Counted from the stretch's first letter, positions 29,201 to 38,048 are shown. The stretch is DNA of 64,000 bases from Candidatus Zixiibacteriota bacterium (GCA_017999435.1 JAGNLV010000002.1:496001-560000), one strand, 5' to 3'. Notes: generated by a model from the sequence alone, not told the origin. Translations and numbers: made by a program.

Positions 29201-29453
29201 GCGATTCCGAACTCATCTCGAGCAGCCCCTCGACCGATTTGAGATACTCCTCCTGCTTCTCGATGATCTCTTTTTCAATTTCGCCCGGCGACGCACCGAC
29301 CCAGGTGGTGGTGACGGTTACGACGGGGCGTTCCACCTCGGGCGTGAGTTGCACCGGGACGCGGGTCAGCGCCACGATGCCGCCGATGAGAACGATGAGC
29401 ACGCCGACGATGACGGTGACCGGGAATCGGATCGAGGAGGTAATCAGGCTCAC
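26292..29453 (-). CDS. RND-family efflux permease
   Basis: A 1053-residue inner-membrane pump with the AcrB/HAE1 layout: an N-terminal helix (FPVTVIVGVLIVLIGGIVAL), two large periplasmic loops, and two six-helix bundles. The proton-relay helix reads GMVVDSAIVVLENIYRH, so only one of the usual two aspartates is present (D-S instead of D-D). The C-terminal bundle contains GTVVNNSILIVHQGLNF. It should export small hydrophobic molecules together with the adaptor 30 bp upstream. No outer-membrane TolC-type gene is adjacent. Confidence 0.93.
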   Translation of the reverse strand: MSLITSSIRFPVTVIVGVLIVLIGGIVALTRVPVQLTPEVERPVVTVTTTWVGASPGEIEKEIIEKQEEYLKSVEGLLEMSSESQDSRGTITLEFPAGTDLTGAVIRVTNKLNEVPSYPATADRPVVTTSGQLEGAIAWFAVKPDSAGVYVPHQQAVIEDMVKPRLERVEGVASINIFGGLERELHVTFDPDRLASTGIAIDQLAEALRADNRDISGGDFAEGKRRYVVRTISRYETPEQVEQTVVTVRNGVPIRVGDLAGVELTYQKPAAMVRHLGVPSIAFNAQRRVGANVMEVMDGLMAQIDIINREILHPRGMHIENVYRETVYIDSAIDLVLSNIYVGGLLAILTLFIFLRSASAVLVIALSIPISIISTFLAMALFGRTMNVISLAGMAFAVGMVVDSAIVVLENIYRHMQLGKSRWRAASDAAREVWGALLASTVTTVAVFIPIMFVKEQAGQLFQDIAIAISTAIIVSLAVSVTVIPSLSARMLRVSTKLTAGDETQGWLARLAARVASFVDYVNARGRRRLVTIGAILTVAMGLTVALIPPSEYLPTGNQNLVFGVMLPPPGYNLDEMVQAGQTIEAQIRPLWEADAETADTLPGGGIDNFFFVALPNQAFMGMRGRAPQRGAELVPVANQALWSIPGAIGFAAQASLFGGGFAGTRSVRIDVTGPDLPKVLQIAQQVFVQVPQVLPGANARPIPGLDLGNPEVRIYPDRVRAADVGFDASAIGRSVNALVDGAIVSEYFLDGREIDLLVKGRDDWSRHTQDIALLPLATPTGRVVTVGDVAEVRQEQGPVQINHVERQRTVSIETVLPDGIALEDAVRRLEEQVVQPMRAQGQIGGLFDINLSGTADDLSRLRDEMMTDFHIAIILTYLLLVALFQSFTYPFVVMLTVPLATFGGVLGLDIVQMVDPSQQLDILTMLGFVILVGTVVNNSILIVHQGLNFMREGWDQRAAIKESVRVRVRPIFMTTGTTVLGMMPLIIMPGAGSELYRGIGAVVVGGLAVSTLVTLVLTPLVFSYAIELVVKVRSLLGLSERAVGAVPSLEGE

Positions 29454-29483
29454 GGGGGTATGACTCCTGCCGCCGGGCGGCGC

Positions 29484-30596
29484 TTACTGGTTGGTTTGGG
29501 GCGCGGCTTTGGGCGGATTCGCCTGACGGCTGCCGTCCGCTATCATAACCGCCGCGCCCGGGTAAATGCGCTCGTTCCCCCGCACGACCACCGGTGTCCC
29601 CGCCCGGAGAGCCTCGCTCCGCACCGCCACCATCTTGCCATTGGTCGAGGTAGTGACGACCGGGATCGGCGCCGCCTTCCCTTCGTGCACGGTGTAGACG
29701 AGAGTCTGTGCCCCCTGGCGGATGATGGCGTCTTTGGAGACGGCCAGTCCGGTGAACTTGTTGTCCAGCGAGAGGGTGGCCCGCACCAGCATGCCGCCGG
29801 CGAGCTGCCCCTCGCGGTTGGGCACCTCAACGATAACCGGGAACGTGTGAGTATCTTCCGACGCATTCGGGGAAATCCCGACCACACGCCCGGCCACCGC
29901 CTCGCCGCCGCGCTCGCTCAGGCCGATGGTCGCTGGACTGCCGACCGAGAGCAGGCCGAAGTAACGCTCGGGCAGATCGACCCGAACGCGGATGGTTGAG
30001 ACGTCGACCAGTTCGAACACCGGCGTTCCCGGGCTCACCCACTCGCCGACGTCGACCAGCTTGCGGCCCGTATAGCCGGAGAACGGCGCCCGGATCGTGC
30101 AGTTGTCGTGCTCGACTTCGAGCCGCCGTCGCTCCGCCTCGAGTTGCCGGTGGCTTTGCTCGGCCATGGTGGCCCCGGCGCGGGCCGAGTCAATAGCGGC
30201 CGTGGAGATCAGAGTGCGGCTGAAGAGATCCTCCGCGCGGCGCAGGTTGTCGGCCGCCAGCGCGGCCCGCACGCGGGCCTGCTCCGCTTCCGCGGCCTTG
30301 GCCTGCAGCGCCAGCCCCATGCGCTCGCCATCGATCATGACCAGCGTCTGGTCTTTCTGAACCGCCGCCCCTTCGCCGGCCGCGATCGCCTCGACCCGGC
30401 CGCTCACCTCGGCGACGACCCGGCTGGTGACCCACGCTTCGGTCCGGCCGGTAAGCGAGATTTGGTCGTGGAACTCCATCTGCCGCACCGAGTCGGTGAC
30501 GACCAGAGTCGGCGGCGCCCCCTGCGCCGATGTCAGGACGGGGAGCATGAGGACCGCTGTCGACACCAGCGCCCGCCCGATAAGCCGTTTTTTCAT
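29484..30596 (-). CDS. RND efflux periplasmic adaptor (membrane fusion protein)
   Basis: A 370-residue HlyD/AcrA-type adaptor with a signal peptide (residues ~1-25). The lipoyl half-motif VSGRVEAIAAGEGAAVQKDQ lies on one side of an alpha-hairpin (~90-165) and IRAPFSGYTGRKLVDVGEWV on the other. A beta-barrel and membrane-proximal region follow. It joins the RND permease to an outer-membrane channel. It is first in the two-gene minus-strand operon. Confidence 0.92.
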   Translation of the reverse strand: MKKRLIGRALVSTAVLMLPVLTSAQGAPPTLVVTDSVRQMEFHDQISLTGRTEAWVTSRVVAEVSGRVEAIAAGEGAAVQKDQTLVMIDGERMGLALQAKAAEAEQARVRAALAADNLRRAEDLFSRTLISTAAIDSARAGATMAEQSHRQLEAERRRLEVEHDNCTIRAPFSGYTGRKLVDVGEWVSPGTPVFELVDVSTIRVRVDLPERYFGLLSVGSPATIGLSERGGEAVAGRVVGISPNASEDTHTFPVIVEVPNREGQLAGGMLVRATLSLDNKFTGLAVSKDAIIRQGAQTLVYTVHEGKAAPIPVVTTSTNGKMVAVRSEALRAGTPVVVRGNERIYPGAAVMIADGSRQANPPKAAPQTNQ

Positions 30597-31186
30597 AAAG
30601 TCTTACGCACCCTTGTTGGTTTAACCGCCACCCCGGCGGCCGATATAGAATGTCCTTGTCCGAATAGCCTCCGTCCGGGCGGCCCGGCGCCCCCGGCGGC
30701 GCCACACGTTGTCTGAATATAGATAAAACGAATCTATGTAGGTAAGGTTTCGCGAAGGGGCAAAAAATCCCCGGTGGGACCGAGCGGCCCGCACCGGGTA
30801 CTGACAGGGTATAGAAGCCCTGGGGGCAGGGCATCGAAGGCTGCGACAGCCACGCGACGGCCGGAACTGCGTCGCGTTCCGATCCGGGGGCGGTGCCCGT
30901 CGCCCCCCCGACCGCTGGTCTGTTCCTGAGCCGGCGCGCCCTCCCCGCAAAAAAAACCCCCCCTCCCCCGCATTGCTTTATCGCCCTCGACAGGTGGCTA
31001 TGGATACATCCGCCGAAAGAGAGGGAGCCACCTGCCGTAACGGGCGATGTCTTGCTGCTGATAGATAGAGCGCGCAAGGGGGACGAAAAATACATCAAAA
31101 AAGCGGCGCCCCCGGTCTATCGCACGAAAACAGCGCCGTGCGAACGACGCCGTTTCGAGATCCCCTTGGGCCGGCAAGCGGATGGC
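30597..31186. other. Intergenic region upstream of RND operon
   Basis: A 590-bp stretch with no supported gene. It holds a 6-bp inverted repeat ATAGAT-7-ATCTAT (30719-30737) about 120 bp upstream of the adaptor start, a possible operator, and a homopolymer-rich patch (eight A, then C-runs) near 30949-30968. The distal part precedes the 3' end of the subtilase gene. Confidence 0.4.
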
Positions 31187-32614
31187 CTACTGGTCGCCGC
31201 CGAAGAGCTCATCGGAGAGCTCCACCACGTCCTCGGCGTCGACCGTGCCGTCGCTGTTGATGTCCCCCTGCCGCCGGATGCTGTTCGGCGGCGTGGCTCC
31301 GGTGGTCGCCATGGCGGTCACCGTGTTCAGGTCCACCACGTCCACCACCCCGGAGTTATCCATGTCGCCGAGCCGGAACAGGAGCACCGCCGTGAAGGCA
31401 TCGAGGCGGCCGTACCCGTAGAACAAGTCGGGGGGCGCGACCGTCCCCCAGGCCAGTTCGCGGGCCGCCGTGCTCCGAATGTGCGTCTCCATTTCCTGGG
31501 GCGTGAGGGTCGGGCGGACCGCGCGCACCAACCCGGCGACCGCCGTCACCAGCGGCGTCGAGAACGACGTCCCGCTCCAGGTCCCCCAGTAATAGGGAGC
31601 CGGAAGGGCGCTGTAGATGTCGACTCCCGGGGCGCACACGTCGGCCTCGGGGCTGCCGTTGGAAAACGAGGCAGCGAGGTCGAGCGTATCAATCGCCGTC
31701 ACCGCCAGGACGTACGGGTACGAGGCGGGATACATGGGGGTCACGATGCCGTCGTTGCCCACCGAGGCGGCGAGGACGGCGCCGGCCTGGACCGCCCGCG
31801 CGCAGGCCTGGGCGAGGACGCCGTTGTCGGCGGCGGTGCCGAAACTCATGTTGACGACGCCCGCGCCATGGCTCACGGCCCAATCCAGCGCCTGCGCCAC
31901 CTGGAACGTCGTGCTCACGCCATCGCCGGTGAACGCCCGCACCACCATTAACTCGGCCTCCGGGGCGGCCAGCCGGATGAGACCGGCCACAAACGTGCCG
32001 TGCCCGCGCAGCGTCCCCGGACCCTCGCTGGGGTCGGCGTCGTTGTCCACAAAATCGCGGGCCAGAGAGTCGTTCAGGTCGGCGAAAAGCGGATGGCTGC
32101 AGTCCACGCCGCCGTCGATGACCGCGATGCGCACGCCCGCGCCCCGCGAGACGAGGAGGGCCGAGTCGAGCCCGATCGAATAGGCGGCCGGCTGGGCATA
32201 GTAGTTCTGCGGTTCCACCCCCCGCACGAAAACGGGAACTTCGTCTTCCGGAACGCCGATGCTCATCTGGTGGGTCTCCACCAGGTGCATCGGCTCATTG
32301 GCCCAGACGGCGCTGATTCCCGGCCGGCCCGCGAGATCCTGCCGCTTGGTGTCGAAGGACACGGTCGGTGAGAACCGCACCAGGTACAGCCGCGAGCCGG
32401 GAATGCTGTCGGCGATGACGATGCCTGTCCCGGTCAGAATGCAGCCGAGGTTCTGGTCCGGGTCGACGCGGACGAGAGCCTGGCCGGGAAGCGCCTCGGC
32501 CACGGCGGCGCCCCGCGGACAGGCCGATCCGACCAGCAAGAGGAGAACGAACGCGAGAAGACGGTTTCGAGTTGTCACGGGACCTACCCCCTGTTTCATT
32601 GTTGCACGTTTCAC
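31187..32614 (-). CDS. Secreted subtilisin-like (S8) protease with dockerin-type C-terminus
   Basis: A 475-residue exported protease; ATG 32599 is an alternative start. The hydrophobic signal lies at ~18-38. The catalytic triad is D167 (AVIDGGVD), H205 (GHGTFVAG) and S350 (GTSFSTP), with oxyanion Asn287 (SVGNDG). Residues ~415-470 carry two calcium-loop repeats (GDMDNSGVVDVVDL and GDINSDGTVDAEDV), the dockerin type I pattern. It is likely periplasmic or extracellular. No cohesin is visible. It lies 3' of the sigma/anti-sigma genes on the same strand and could be part of that regulon. Confidence 0.92.
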   Translation of the reverse strand: MKRATMKQGVGPVTTRNRLLAFVLLLLVGSACPRGAAVAEALPGQALVRVDPDQNLGCILTGTGIVIADSIPGSRLYLVRFSPTVSFDTKRQDLAGRPGISAVWANEPMHLVETHQMSIGVPEDEVPVFVRGVEPQNYYAQPAAYSIGLDSALLVSRGAGVRIAVIDGGVDCSHPLFADLNDSLARDFVDNDADPSEGPGTLRGHGTFVAGLIRLAAPEAELMVVRAFTGDGVSTTFQVAQALDWAVSHGAGVVNMSFGTAADNGVLAQACARAVQAGAVLAASVGNDGIVTPMYPASYPYVLAVTAIDTLDLAASFSNGSPEADVCAPGVDIYSALPAPYYWGTWSGTSFSTPLVTAVAGLVRAVRPTLTPQEMETHIRSTAARELAWGTVAPPDLFYGYGRLDAFTAVLLFRLGDMDNSGVVDVVDLNTVTAMATTGATPPNSIRRQGDINSDGTVDAEDVVELSDELFGGDQ

Positions 32615-32833
32615 GAGGGACAGTCGGGATCCGCATGCGAGTACGGGCGGTACCCGACCGGTGTCGGTGTCTCACATGGAGGCAAAGAGGCGGGTTGTCC
32701 AGAGGCGGTGAGCGTTCCATGGTTCCTTGACAGGATCCGCTGCAGTACAGGGAGATCGGCGGATGTCAGGGCCGGTGAGCCGGCCGGTTACGCGGCGGAG
32801 AGATCTCGTTGCGGCGAGAACCTGTCCGCCCGG

Positions 32834-33412
32834 CTACAACTCCAGAAGGAACTCGAACCGCCCGCCGTCGGGATCTTCGACGGTCATGTCGTGGGCGCCT
32901 TCCGGAACCCGGGCGAAGTGGAACACGTGAACGGGGTTGGTCCGCTCCCTGAGGGTCTGCCGGCCCTGGCGCAGAGAGACCTCCAGCGCCGCACCCCGAC
33001 GGGACCCCTCGATCTGGCCGATGACTTCAAATGTCCCGGGAGAGGCCGGGTAGACCGACAGTTCGAGCCGGAGGCCTTCCGCCGCATACCGGAGGCGGCG
33101 GCTGTCGAGGGTGGCCGGGCGTATCCCGGCCGGCAGGGGGAGAAGCCCCGAGTCAAAAGTCAGGAGGCCGCGGTGCGGGCTGTCTTTCCGGCGGTGCAGG
33201 TCGGTCACCACGCGGTCGATGAGTCCCCGGGCAGCGGATTCGAGAGCGCCGTCACCAGGCTGTGTCCGGCGCATCGCCCGAAGCAGATCGAGCATCCGGC
33301 GGAGCCGGGGATCGGCGGCGAGGTGTTCCTCCAGGCGCACCGCCTCCTCCGGATCCAGGCGTCCGTCCAGATACTGCTGCAGGCGTTCGACTTTATCGCG
33401 CTTCGATGACAT
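32834..33412 (-). CDS. Putative anti-sigma factor-like protein
   Basis: A 192-residue soluble protein. The N-terminal helix region (LQQYLDGRLDPEEAVRLEEHL, residues ~11-31) resembles the zinc-finger anti-sigma start, but the HxxxCxxC zinc motif and any membrane helix are missing. The C-terminal half (~85-192) is beta-rich and ends FEFLLEL. It follows the sigma factor gene by 39 bp in the same direction, the usual order for sigma/anti-sigma. The role is inferred from position and the N-terminal pattern. Confidence 0.65.
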   Translation of the reverse strand: MSSKRDKVERLQQYLDGRLDPEEAVRLEEHLAADPRLRRMLDLLRAMRRTQPGDGALESAARGLIDRVVTDLHRRKDSPHRGLLTFDSGLLPLPAGIRPATLDSRRLRYAAEGLRLELSVYPASPGTFEVIGQIEGSRRGAALEVSLRQGRQTLRERTNPVHVFHFARVPEGAHDMTVEDPDGGRFEFLLEL

Positions 33413-33451
33413 GGTTCCAGTTCCTCATCCCATAGTCCCGCTTTTCCGCGC

Positions 33452-34033
33452 CTAAAATACGTCGAATTTATACCCCATCCGGACGAGCAGCCGCTCGAGC
33501 CGCTGTAGCGCGCGTGCCCGCGTCGGTCCGATCGACGGGACCGGCATCCCCAGGCGCGCCCCGATCTCCTCGTAGCTCGGCTTGTCCTCGTCGAAGAACA
33601 GCGCCGTGAGCAATTCGTAGTCCCGCGGCGGCAGCATGGCAATGGCCTCTGTCAGCAGCAGGCGCTGCTCCGTCTCCTCGAACTTCCGGTCCGGGCCGCC
33701 GGCCGGGTCCTCGACTGTCTCCCCCAGCCGATCGGTGTCGACAAACTCCAGTCCGCGGTCCTCGTGGAACCGGTTGTAGATCTGGCGGCGGGTGATCGTG
33801 GCGACGAACGCGTACGTCCTGCGGGGGTTGCGGATGCGGTCGATGTTGCGCACCAGAAGATAGCAGACCTGGCCGAAAATGTCCAAGGACTCCTCCGCGG
33901 AGAGGCGGCTGTCCCGGCACAGGGCGAGCACCAGCGGAGACACCCGGCCGAGCAGCTCCCGCCATGCCCACTCCGCTCCCTCCCGGCAGGCGCCGACGAG
34001 TTCTTCGACAGAGGCCCGCTTACCATCCGCCAT
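33452..34033 (-). CDS. ECF-type RNA polymerase sigma factor
   Basis: A 193-residue sigma-70 family factor. Region 2 spans ~45-95 (DIFGQVCYLLVRNIDRIRNP, then RTYAFVATITRRQIYNRF). Region 4 spans ~130-185 (LPPRDYELLTALFF, then SYEEIGARLGMPVPSIG helix-turn-helix). No regions 1 or 3 are present. It is transcribed divergently from the TPR-CHAT gene, 164 bp away, so it may drive that gene, the subtilase, or both. Confidence 0.88.
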   Translation of the reverse strand: MADGKRASVEELVGACREGAEWAWRELLGRVSPLVLALCRDSRLSAEESLDIFGQVCYLLVRNIDRIRNPRRTYAFVATITRRQIYNRFHEDRGLEFVDTDRLGETVEDPAGGPDRKFEETEQRLLLTEAIAMLPPRDYELLTALFFDEDKPSYEEIGARLGMPVPSIGPTRARALQRLERLLVRMGYKFDVF

Positions 34034-34197
34034 GTTGTCCCCGCCGCATCATGCTGCAAAAAGACCCACGGAGACGCCTTTTGTCAAGCACTCTTGTGCC
34101 GGGGGGCCGCGCGGCCGCGCCCGACCGGCCGACAAACTCCTTGCCCCGCCACTTCCAGGCGTTAACTTAGGGCAACGGTCTCTTGGGCGACGCTGCT

Positions 34198-36984
34198 ATG
34201 TACGATGATTCCACATTGCCGGCCGTCAGGTCGGCCGAGGATCTCCGCCGGCTCGTGGAGGGGGAGTTTGAGGCCGACTATGAGAAACTCCTGGCCGCCC
34301 TCAGCCGACAACTGAATACGCTCCTCGGGACCGACCTCCGCGCGGCCGAGGAGTTCCTCCGGCGAATCGAGCCGCTGTACGAGCACATGCCGGCGAAGCA
34401 CCGTCCGCACATTGTGGCCCTCGACGCGCGCCTGTCGCACCATCGCGGCCGGTACCGGGCGGCGCTGGCCCGGTACCGCGAGGCTGACCGCCGCTATCGC
34501 CGGGAGCGCAACTACCTGGCCTCCGCCCGCCTGGGGCAGGGGATGACGGAAGTGCTGATGTACCTCGGGCGTTACCGCTCGGCCCTGGCGGCGGGGCGGC
34601 GCTCGCTCGGATATTTCCGGCGCCGCGGGATGGCGGCGGCGGCCGCGGGCGTTCTGGTCAACATGGGCAACGTCTACCACCGTCTCGATCAGAACCGCCT
34701 CGCGCTGGTCTACTACGATAAGGCCCGCGCCATCTTCGAGACCCGCGGCGGCGCGCCGCTCGCCACCGTCGAGTACAACCGGGCCAACATCTACGCCAAC
34801 CGGAATGAACCGCACCTCGCGGCGCCGCTCTATCGGCGGGCCGCGGAGATCTATCGCGCCTCCGGTCTGGAGGTCCTCTACCGCAAAGCCCAATACTCGC
34901 TCGCCTACCTGCTCTTTCTGGGCGACCGGTTCACCGAGGCGCTCCGCGAATTCGAAAACGTGTACGTCGCGTTCGAGCGCCTCGGGGACACGCGCTCCAT
35001 GGCGGTCACACGCCTCGATCTGGTGGAACTCAACATCCACCTCAATCAGTTCGGGACCGCGATCGCCGCGGGGGAGGAGGTGATCGCCCAGTTTCGCCGC
35101 CTCGGTCTCCGCTATGAGCAGGCGAAGGCGAACTACTTCGTGGCGCTCTCGCGGCTCAGCCTCGGCGATTTCCGTCTCGCCGCCGAGGCGCTGAACGAGG
35201 CGGCCCGGCTGTTCCGCCGGGAGCGGAACGATCTCTGGCTGGGGATGGTGCTGTTGGCGCGCAGCAAGCTGAGTTCGCAACTGGGCCGTTCGGGCGCGGC
35301 GCTGAGAGCCGCGGCGGAATCGCGCCGCCTCTTCACGCGCAGCGGCGACCGGCGCCGGGGGACCGACGCCGAGATCGTCCACCTCGAGGCCCTTTGCGCG
35401 GCCGGCCGCCGAAAAGAGGCGGCGGCGCTGGCCCGCCGCCTGCTGCGCCGCCCGCTCGTGAGCTACCAGTCCTACCTCGTGCAGACGGCCGTCGGCCGCC
35501 TCCGCCGCGCCGGCGGCGACGCCGCCGGCGCTCTCGACGCCTACCGCCGGGCCATCGACATGGTCGAGACGATGCTGGCCGGGCTGTACCCGGACGAGAT
35601 CCGGTTCTTCTTTGTCGCCGACAAGCTCACGGCCTACGCCGGGGCGGTGGAGTGCCTCCTGCAGATGGACCGCCCCGATGAATCCTTTCGGGCCAACCTG
35701 CGGGCTCTGGAGGTGCTCAACCGGCGCAATCCGCTGGCGGCCGAGGTGCATGCCCGCGTGCCCGCGGCGCTGCTGGCGGAACGGGAGCGCCTCCGGGCGA
35801 CCCTCAAGCGGTTCGGGCGTTTCCCGGAGAAGACGCACCGGGGATCCGACAGCCTCGCACAGCAGTCCGCCGTAGAGCAGCGGCTGTGGTCGGCCGAACA
35901 GCGCATCCGCGCCCATCTCTACCCGGCCCGGGGCCGCGGCCGCGCCGCGGGCCCGCGCGAGGACGTGCAGGAACGGCTGGGCGGCGACGATCTCCTGGTC
36001 AGTTTCGTCGCGCCTCCCGGCGGTCCGCCGGGCGCCTTCCGCGCGACGCGCGGGACGGTTGACTTCATCCCCCTGGCGATCGACGCCGAGCGTCTCCGCC
36101 GCCAGGTCTGGGAACTCTATTTCGTCCTCGAGCGGGCCGTCATCAGCGGCCGCGGCGAACGACGGTTCCCCGGGGCGGCCGATTTCTATCTCGCCGATCT
36201 CCACGAAACCCTGGTCGCCCCTCTCCTGCGGGACCACGACCAGAGCCGCGTCATCATTTTGACCGACGGCATCTTTGCGCAGGTACCCTTCGGGGCGCTG
36301 CTGGACCGGGCGCATCTGCCGCTCTGTCGGCGGCGCGACCTTCGGCTCATTGTCAACCCGGACGATCTCGCCCGCGATGGCGTACCGCCGGGAGCGCGGG
36401 CGGGGCGGGGGAGGGTTCCTTTCGCGGCTCGGCGCAATGCCGTCTTCGCCCTCCTCTCCGACCGTCTGCCGGCGGTGGAACTCGAGGCCGGCGCCGTGCG
36501 GCGGGAGTTTGAGGCCGCCGGTCTCTATGTCGACGAGCGGGCGGATTCGACGGCTTTCAAGGAGGCGCTGGGTGTGTGCGATGGGTTCATCCACATCGCC
36601 ACCCACGCCGCGCGGTCGTCGGAGAACCCGCTGTTTTCGCGGGTGGTACTGGCCGACGGGCCGTTCTTCCCGTTTGACCTGTTCGCGGCCGGCATCCGCG
36701 CCGACCTGGTGGCCCTCTCCGGCTGTCAGACGGCCGCGACCGGCCTCTACTACGGCAACAGCTTCAGCCTCGCCAAAGCATTCTACCAGGCGGGCGCCCG
36801 CTATGTCCTGGCGACCCTGTGGCCGGTGTCCGACCAGGTGAGCCATGCGTTCATGAGCCGGTTCTACGCCCGCCTGCGGGCGACCGATGACGTGGTTGCG
36901 TCCTACCGCACGGCGCAGGCCGAAATCGCGGCGACCGCCATCGACCCGGCGCTGTGGGGAGCGTTTGTGCTTCTGGGCATGTAG
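34198..36984 (+). CDS. TPR-CHAT caspase-like protease
   Basis: A 928-residue cytoplasmic protein without signal peptide. Residues ~40-500 are alpha-helical TPR repeats (e.g. NMGNVYHRLDQNRLALVYYDKA). Residues ~590-925 are a CHAT domain with the catalytic dyad His803 (FIHIATHAA) and Cys843 (ALSGCQTA), followed by AGARYVLATLWPV. ATG 34198 was chosen over TTG 34183. CHAT proteases are caspase relatives that cut specific partner proteins, often in defence or stress signalling. The target is unknown; the neighbouring sigma/anti-sigma pair is an obvious candidate. There are no Cas genes or CRISPR repeats nearby. Confidence 0.92.
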   Translation: MYDDSTLPAVRSAEDLRRLVEGEFEADYEKLLAALSRQLNTLLGTDLRAAEEFLRRIEPLYEHMPAKHRPHIVALDARLSHHRGRYRAALARYREADRRYRRERNYLASARLGQGMTEVLMYLGRYRSALAAGRRSLGYFRRRGMAAAAAGVLVNMGNVYHRLDQNRLALVYYDKARAIFETRGGAPLATVEYNRANIYANRNEPHLAAPLYRRAAEIYRASGLEVLYRKAQYSLAYLLFLGDRFTEALREFENVYVAFERLGDTRSMAVTRLDLVELNIHLNQFGTAIAAGEEVIAQFRRLGLRYEQAKANYFVALSRLSLGDFRLAAEALNEAARLFRRERNDLWLGMVLLARSKLSSQLGRSGAALRAAAESRRLFTRSGDRRRGTDAEIVHLEALCAAGRRKEAAALARRLLRRPLVSYQSYLVQTAVGRLRRAGGDAAGALDAYRRAIDMVETMLAGLYPDEIRFFFVADKLTAYAGAVECLLQMDRPDESFRANLRALEVLNRRNPLAAEVHARVPAALLAERERLRATLKRFGRFPEKTHRGSDSLAQQSAVEQRLWSAEQRIRAHLYPARGRGRAAGPREDVQERLGGDDLLVSFVAPPGGPPGAFRATRGTVDFIPLAIDAERLRRQVWELYFVLERAVISGRGERRFPGAADFYLADLHETLVAPLLRDHDQSRVIILTDGIFAQVPFGALLDRAHLPLCRRRDLRLIVNPDDLARDGVPPGARAGRGRVPFAARRNAVFALLSDRLPAVELEAGAVRREFEAAGLYVDERADSTAFKEALGVCDGFIHIATHAARSSENPLFSRVVLADGPFFPFDLFAAGIRADLVALSGCQTAATGLYYGNSFSLAKAFYQAGARYVLATLWPVSDQVSHAFMSRFYARLRATDDVVASYRTAQAEIAATAIDPALWGAFVLLGM

Positions 36985-37036
36985 TTATATCGGTCCGGAT
37001 GTTTTGCCGTCGGCAGCGCAAACCGCGGAGACAAAT

Positions 37037-37906
37037 ATGGATCTGTCGTACTGCGAGGATTACTGGGACGCCCCCGAACTGAAGGAAGAGTACCGACGCT
37101 TCTTGGCCGGGCTGTTCGGCCTCGATTTGTCCCTCTGGGACCGGTTGGGATTCTGGGATGCGCGGTACCGGCCGTTTTCGTATTTCCACGGCGGCACGCT
37201 GGTCTCCAACGTCTGCGTCTACTCCCTGGACATGATCGTCCGGGGAACACGGCGCCGGGTGGCGCAGATCTCCGCGGTGGGGACGCTCCCGGAGTTTCGC
37301 CGGAGAGGTCTGAGCCGGCAGTTGCTGCAGACGGCGGTCGCGTGGGCGCGCCGGGACCACGACTTCTTCTTTCTGTTTGCGGATGCCGAAGCTTTCCCGC
37401 TCTATGCCTCCTGCGGTTTTCGGCCGGCGGCGGAATACAAGGCGCGCGTCTTTCTGCCAGGCCTGCGGGCGCGCCCCGGCGCTGTCCCGCTGGACCCGCA
37501 GGATCCCGAGCACCTCGCGCTGCTGTACCGTCTGGCCGCCGCCCGGACGCCGGTGTCGGATGAACTCGGCGTCCTGAACGCCCGCCTGTTCATGTACCAT
37601 TGTCTGTATGGTCTCCGGCGTTACATCTTATACCTCCCCGATCTGGGGGCGGCCGTCCTGGCCCGGCGGGCCGGCGGCATCCTGACTGTGTTCGACATCG
37701 TGGCGCCATCAATGCGCCCGTTCGAGGACATCTACCGGTACCTCGGCGCGGCGGACGGAGAGACTGTCGAGTTTCTTTTCATGACCGACAAGCTGCATCT
37801 GGGGGATGTCGACTTGGTGGAAGTGGAGGGTAACGGGACGCACGTCATGGGCGATCTCCCATTCGCCGGCGCGCCGTTCATATTCCCGTACACGTCGCAG
37901 GCCTAG
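37037..37906 (+). CDS. GNAT-family N-acetyltransferase
   Basis: A 289-residue protein with a GNAT acetyl-CoA loop (ISAVGTLPEFRRRGLSRQLL, residues ~79-98) and the following strand-helix FPLYASCGFRP. The C-terminal ~130 residues form a second domain, as in Eis-like or two-domain GNAT enzymes. ATG 37037 begins MDLSYCEDYW. It starts 52 bp after the CHAT gene and may be co-transcribed with it. The substrate is unknown. Confidence 0.82.
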   Translation: MDLSYCEDYWDAPELKEEYRRFLAGLFGLDLSLWDRLGFWDARYRPFSYFHGGTLVSNVCVYSLDMIVRGTRRRVAQISAVGTLPEFRRRGLSRQLLQTAVAWARRDHDFFFLFADAEAFPLYASCGFRPAAEYKARVFLPGLRARPGAVPLDPQDPEHLALLYRLAAARTPVSDELGVLNARLFMYHCLYGLRRYILYLPDLGAAVLARRAGGILTVFDIVAPSMRPFEDIYRYLGAADGETVEFLFMTDKLHLGDVDLVEVEGNGTHVMGDLPFAGAPFIFPYTSQA

Positions 37907-38048
37907 CCGCTCCCCGTTCAGGCCGCAGGCTCCGGGCCGCCGGAGATGGCCTTCCGGGAGAATTTGAGTTGAAAATCGGCCGGCGCCGACGTACCATACG
38001 GGAAAGCGCAGGGTGACTCTCTGATCGCTCTCGACGCAAAGAGGCCAT

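Noticed and set aside
26619-29999. A 1126-codon open frame opposite the RND pump
   Set aside because: The antisense strand codes the full RND permease with all motifs; the opposite frame is low-complexity His/Asp/Arg-rich sequence.
31187-32614. Cellulosome component
   Set aside because: The dockerin-like repeats are present, but no cohesin, scaffoldin or carbohydrase gene is in the window; lone dockerins are common in FCB secreted proteins.
34162-36846. An 894-codon open frame opposite the TPR-CHAT gene
   Set aside because: Same reason: shadow of a GC-rich coding gene, with no recognisable domain.
34198-36984. Craspase/type III-E CRISPR effector
   Set aside because: TPR-CHAT architecture is shared, but no Cas7-11, Cas1/2 or direct repeats are present in the window.
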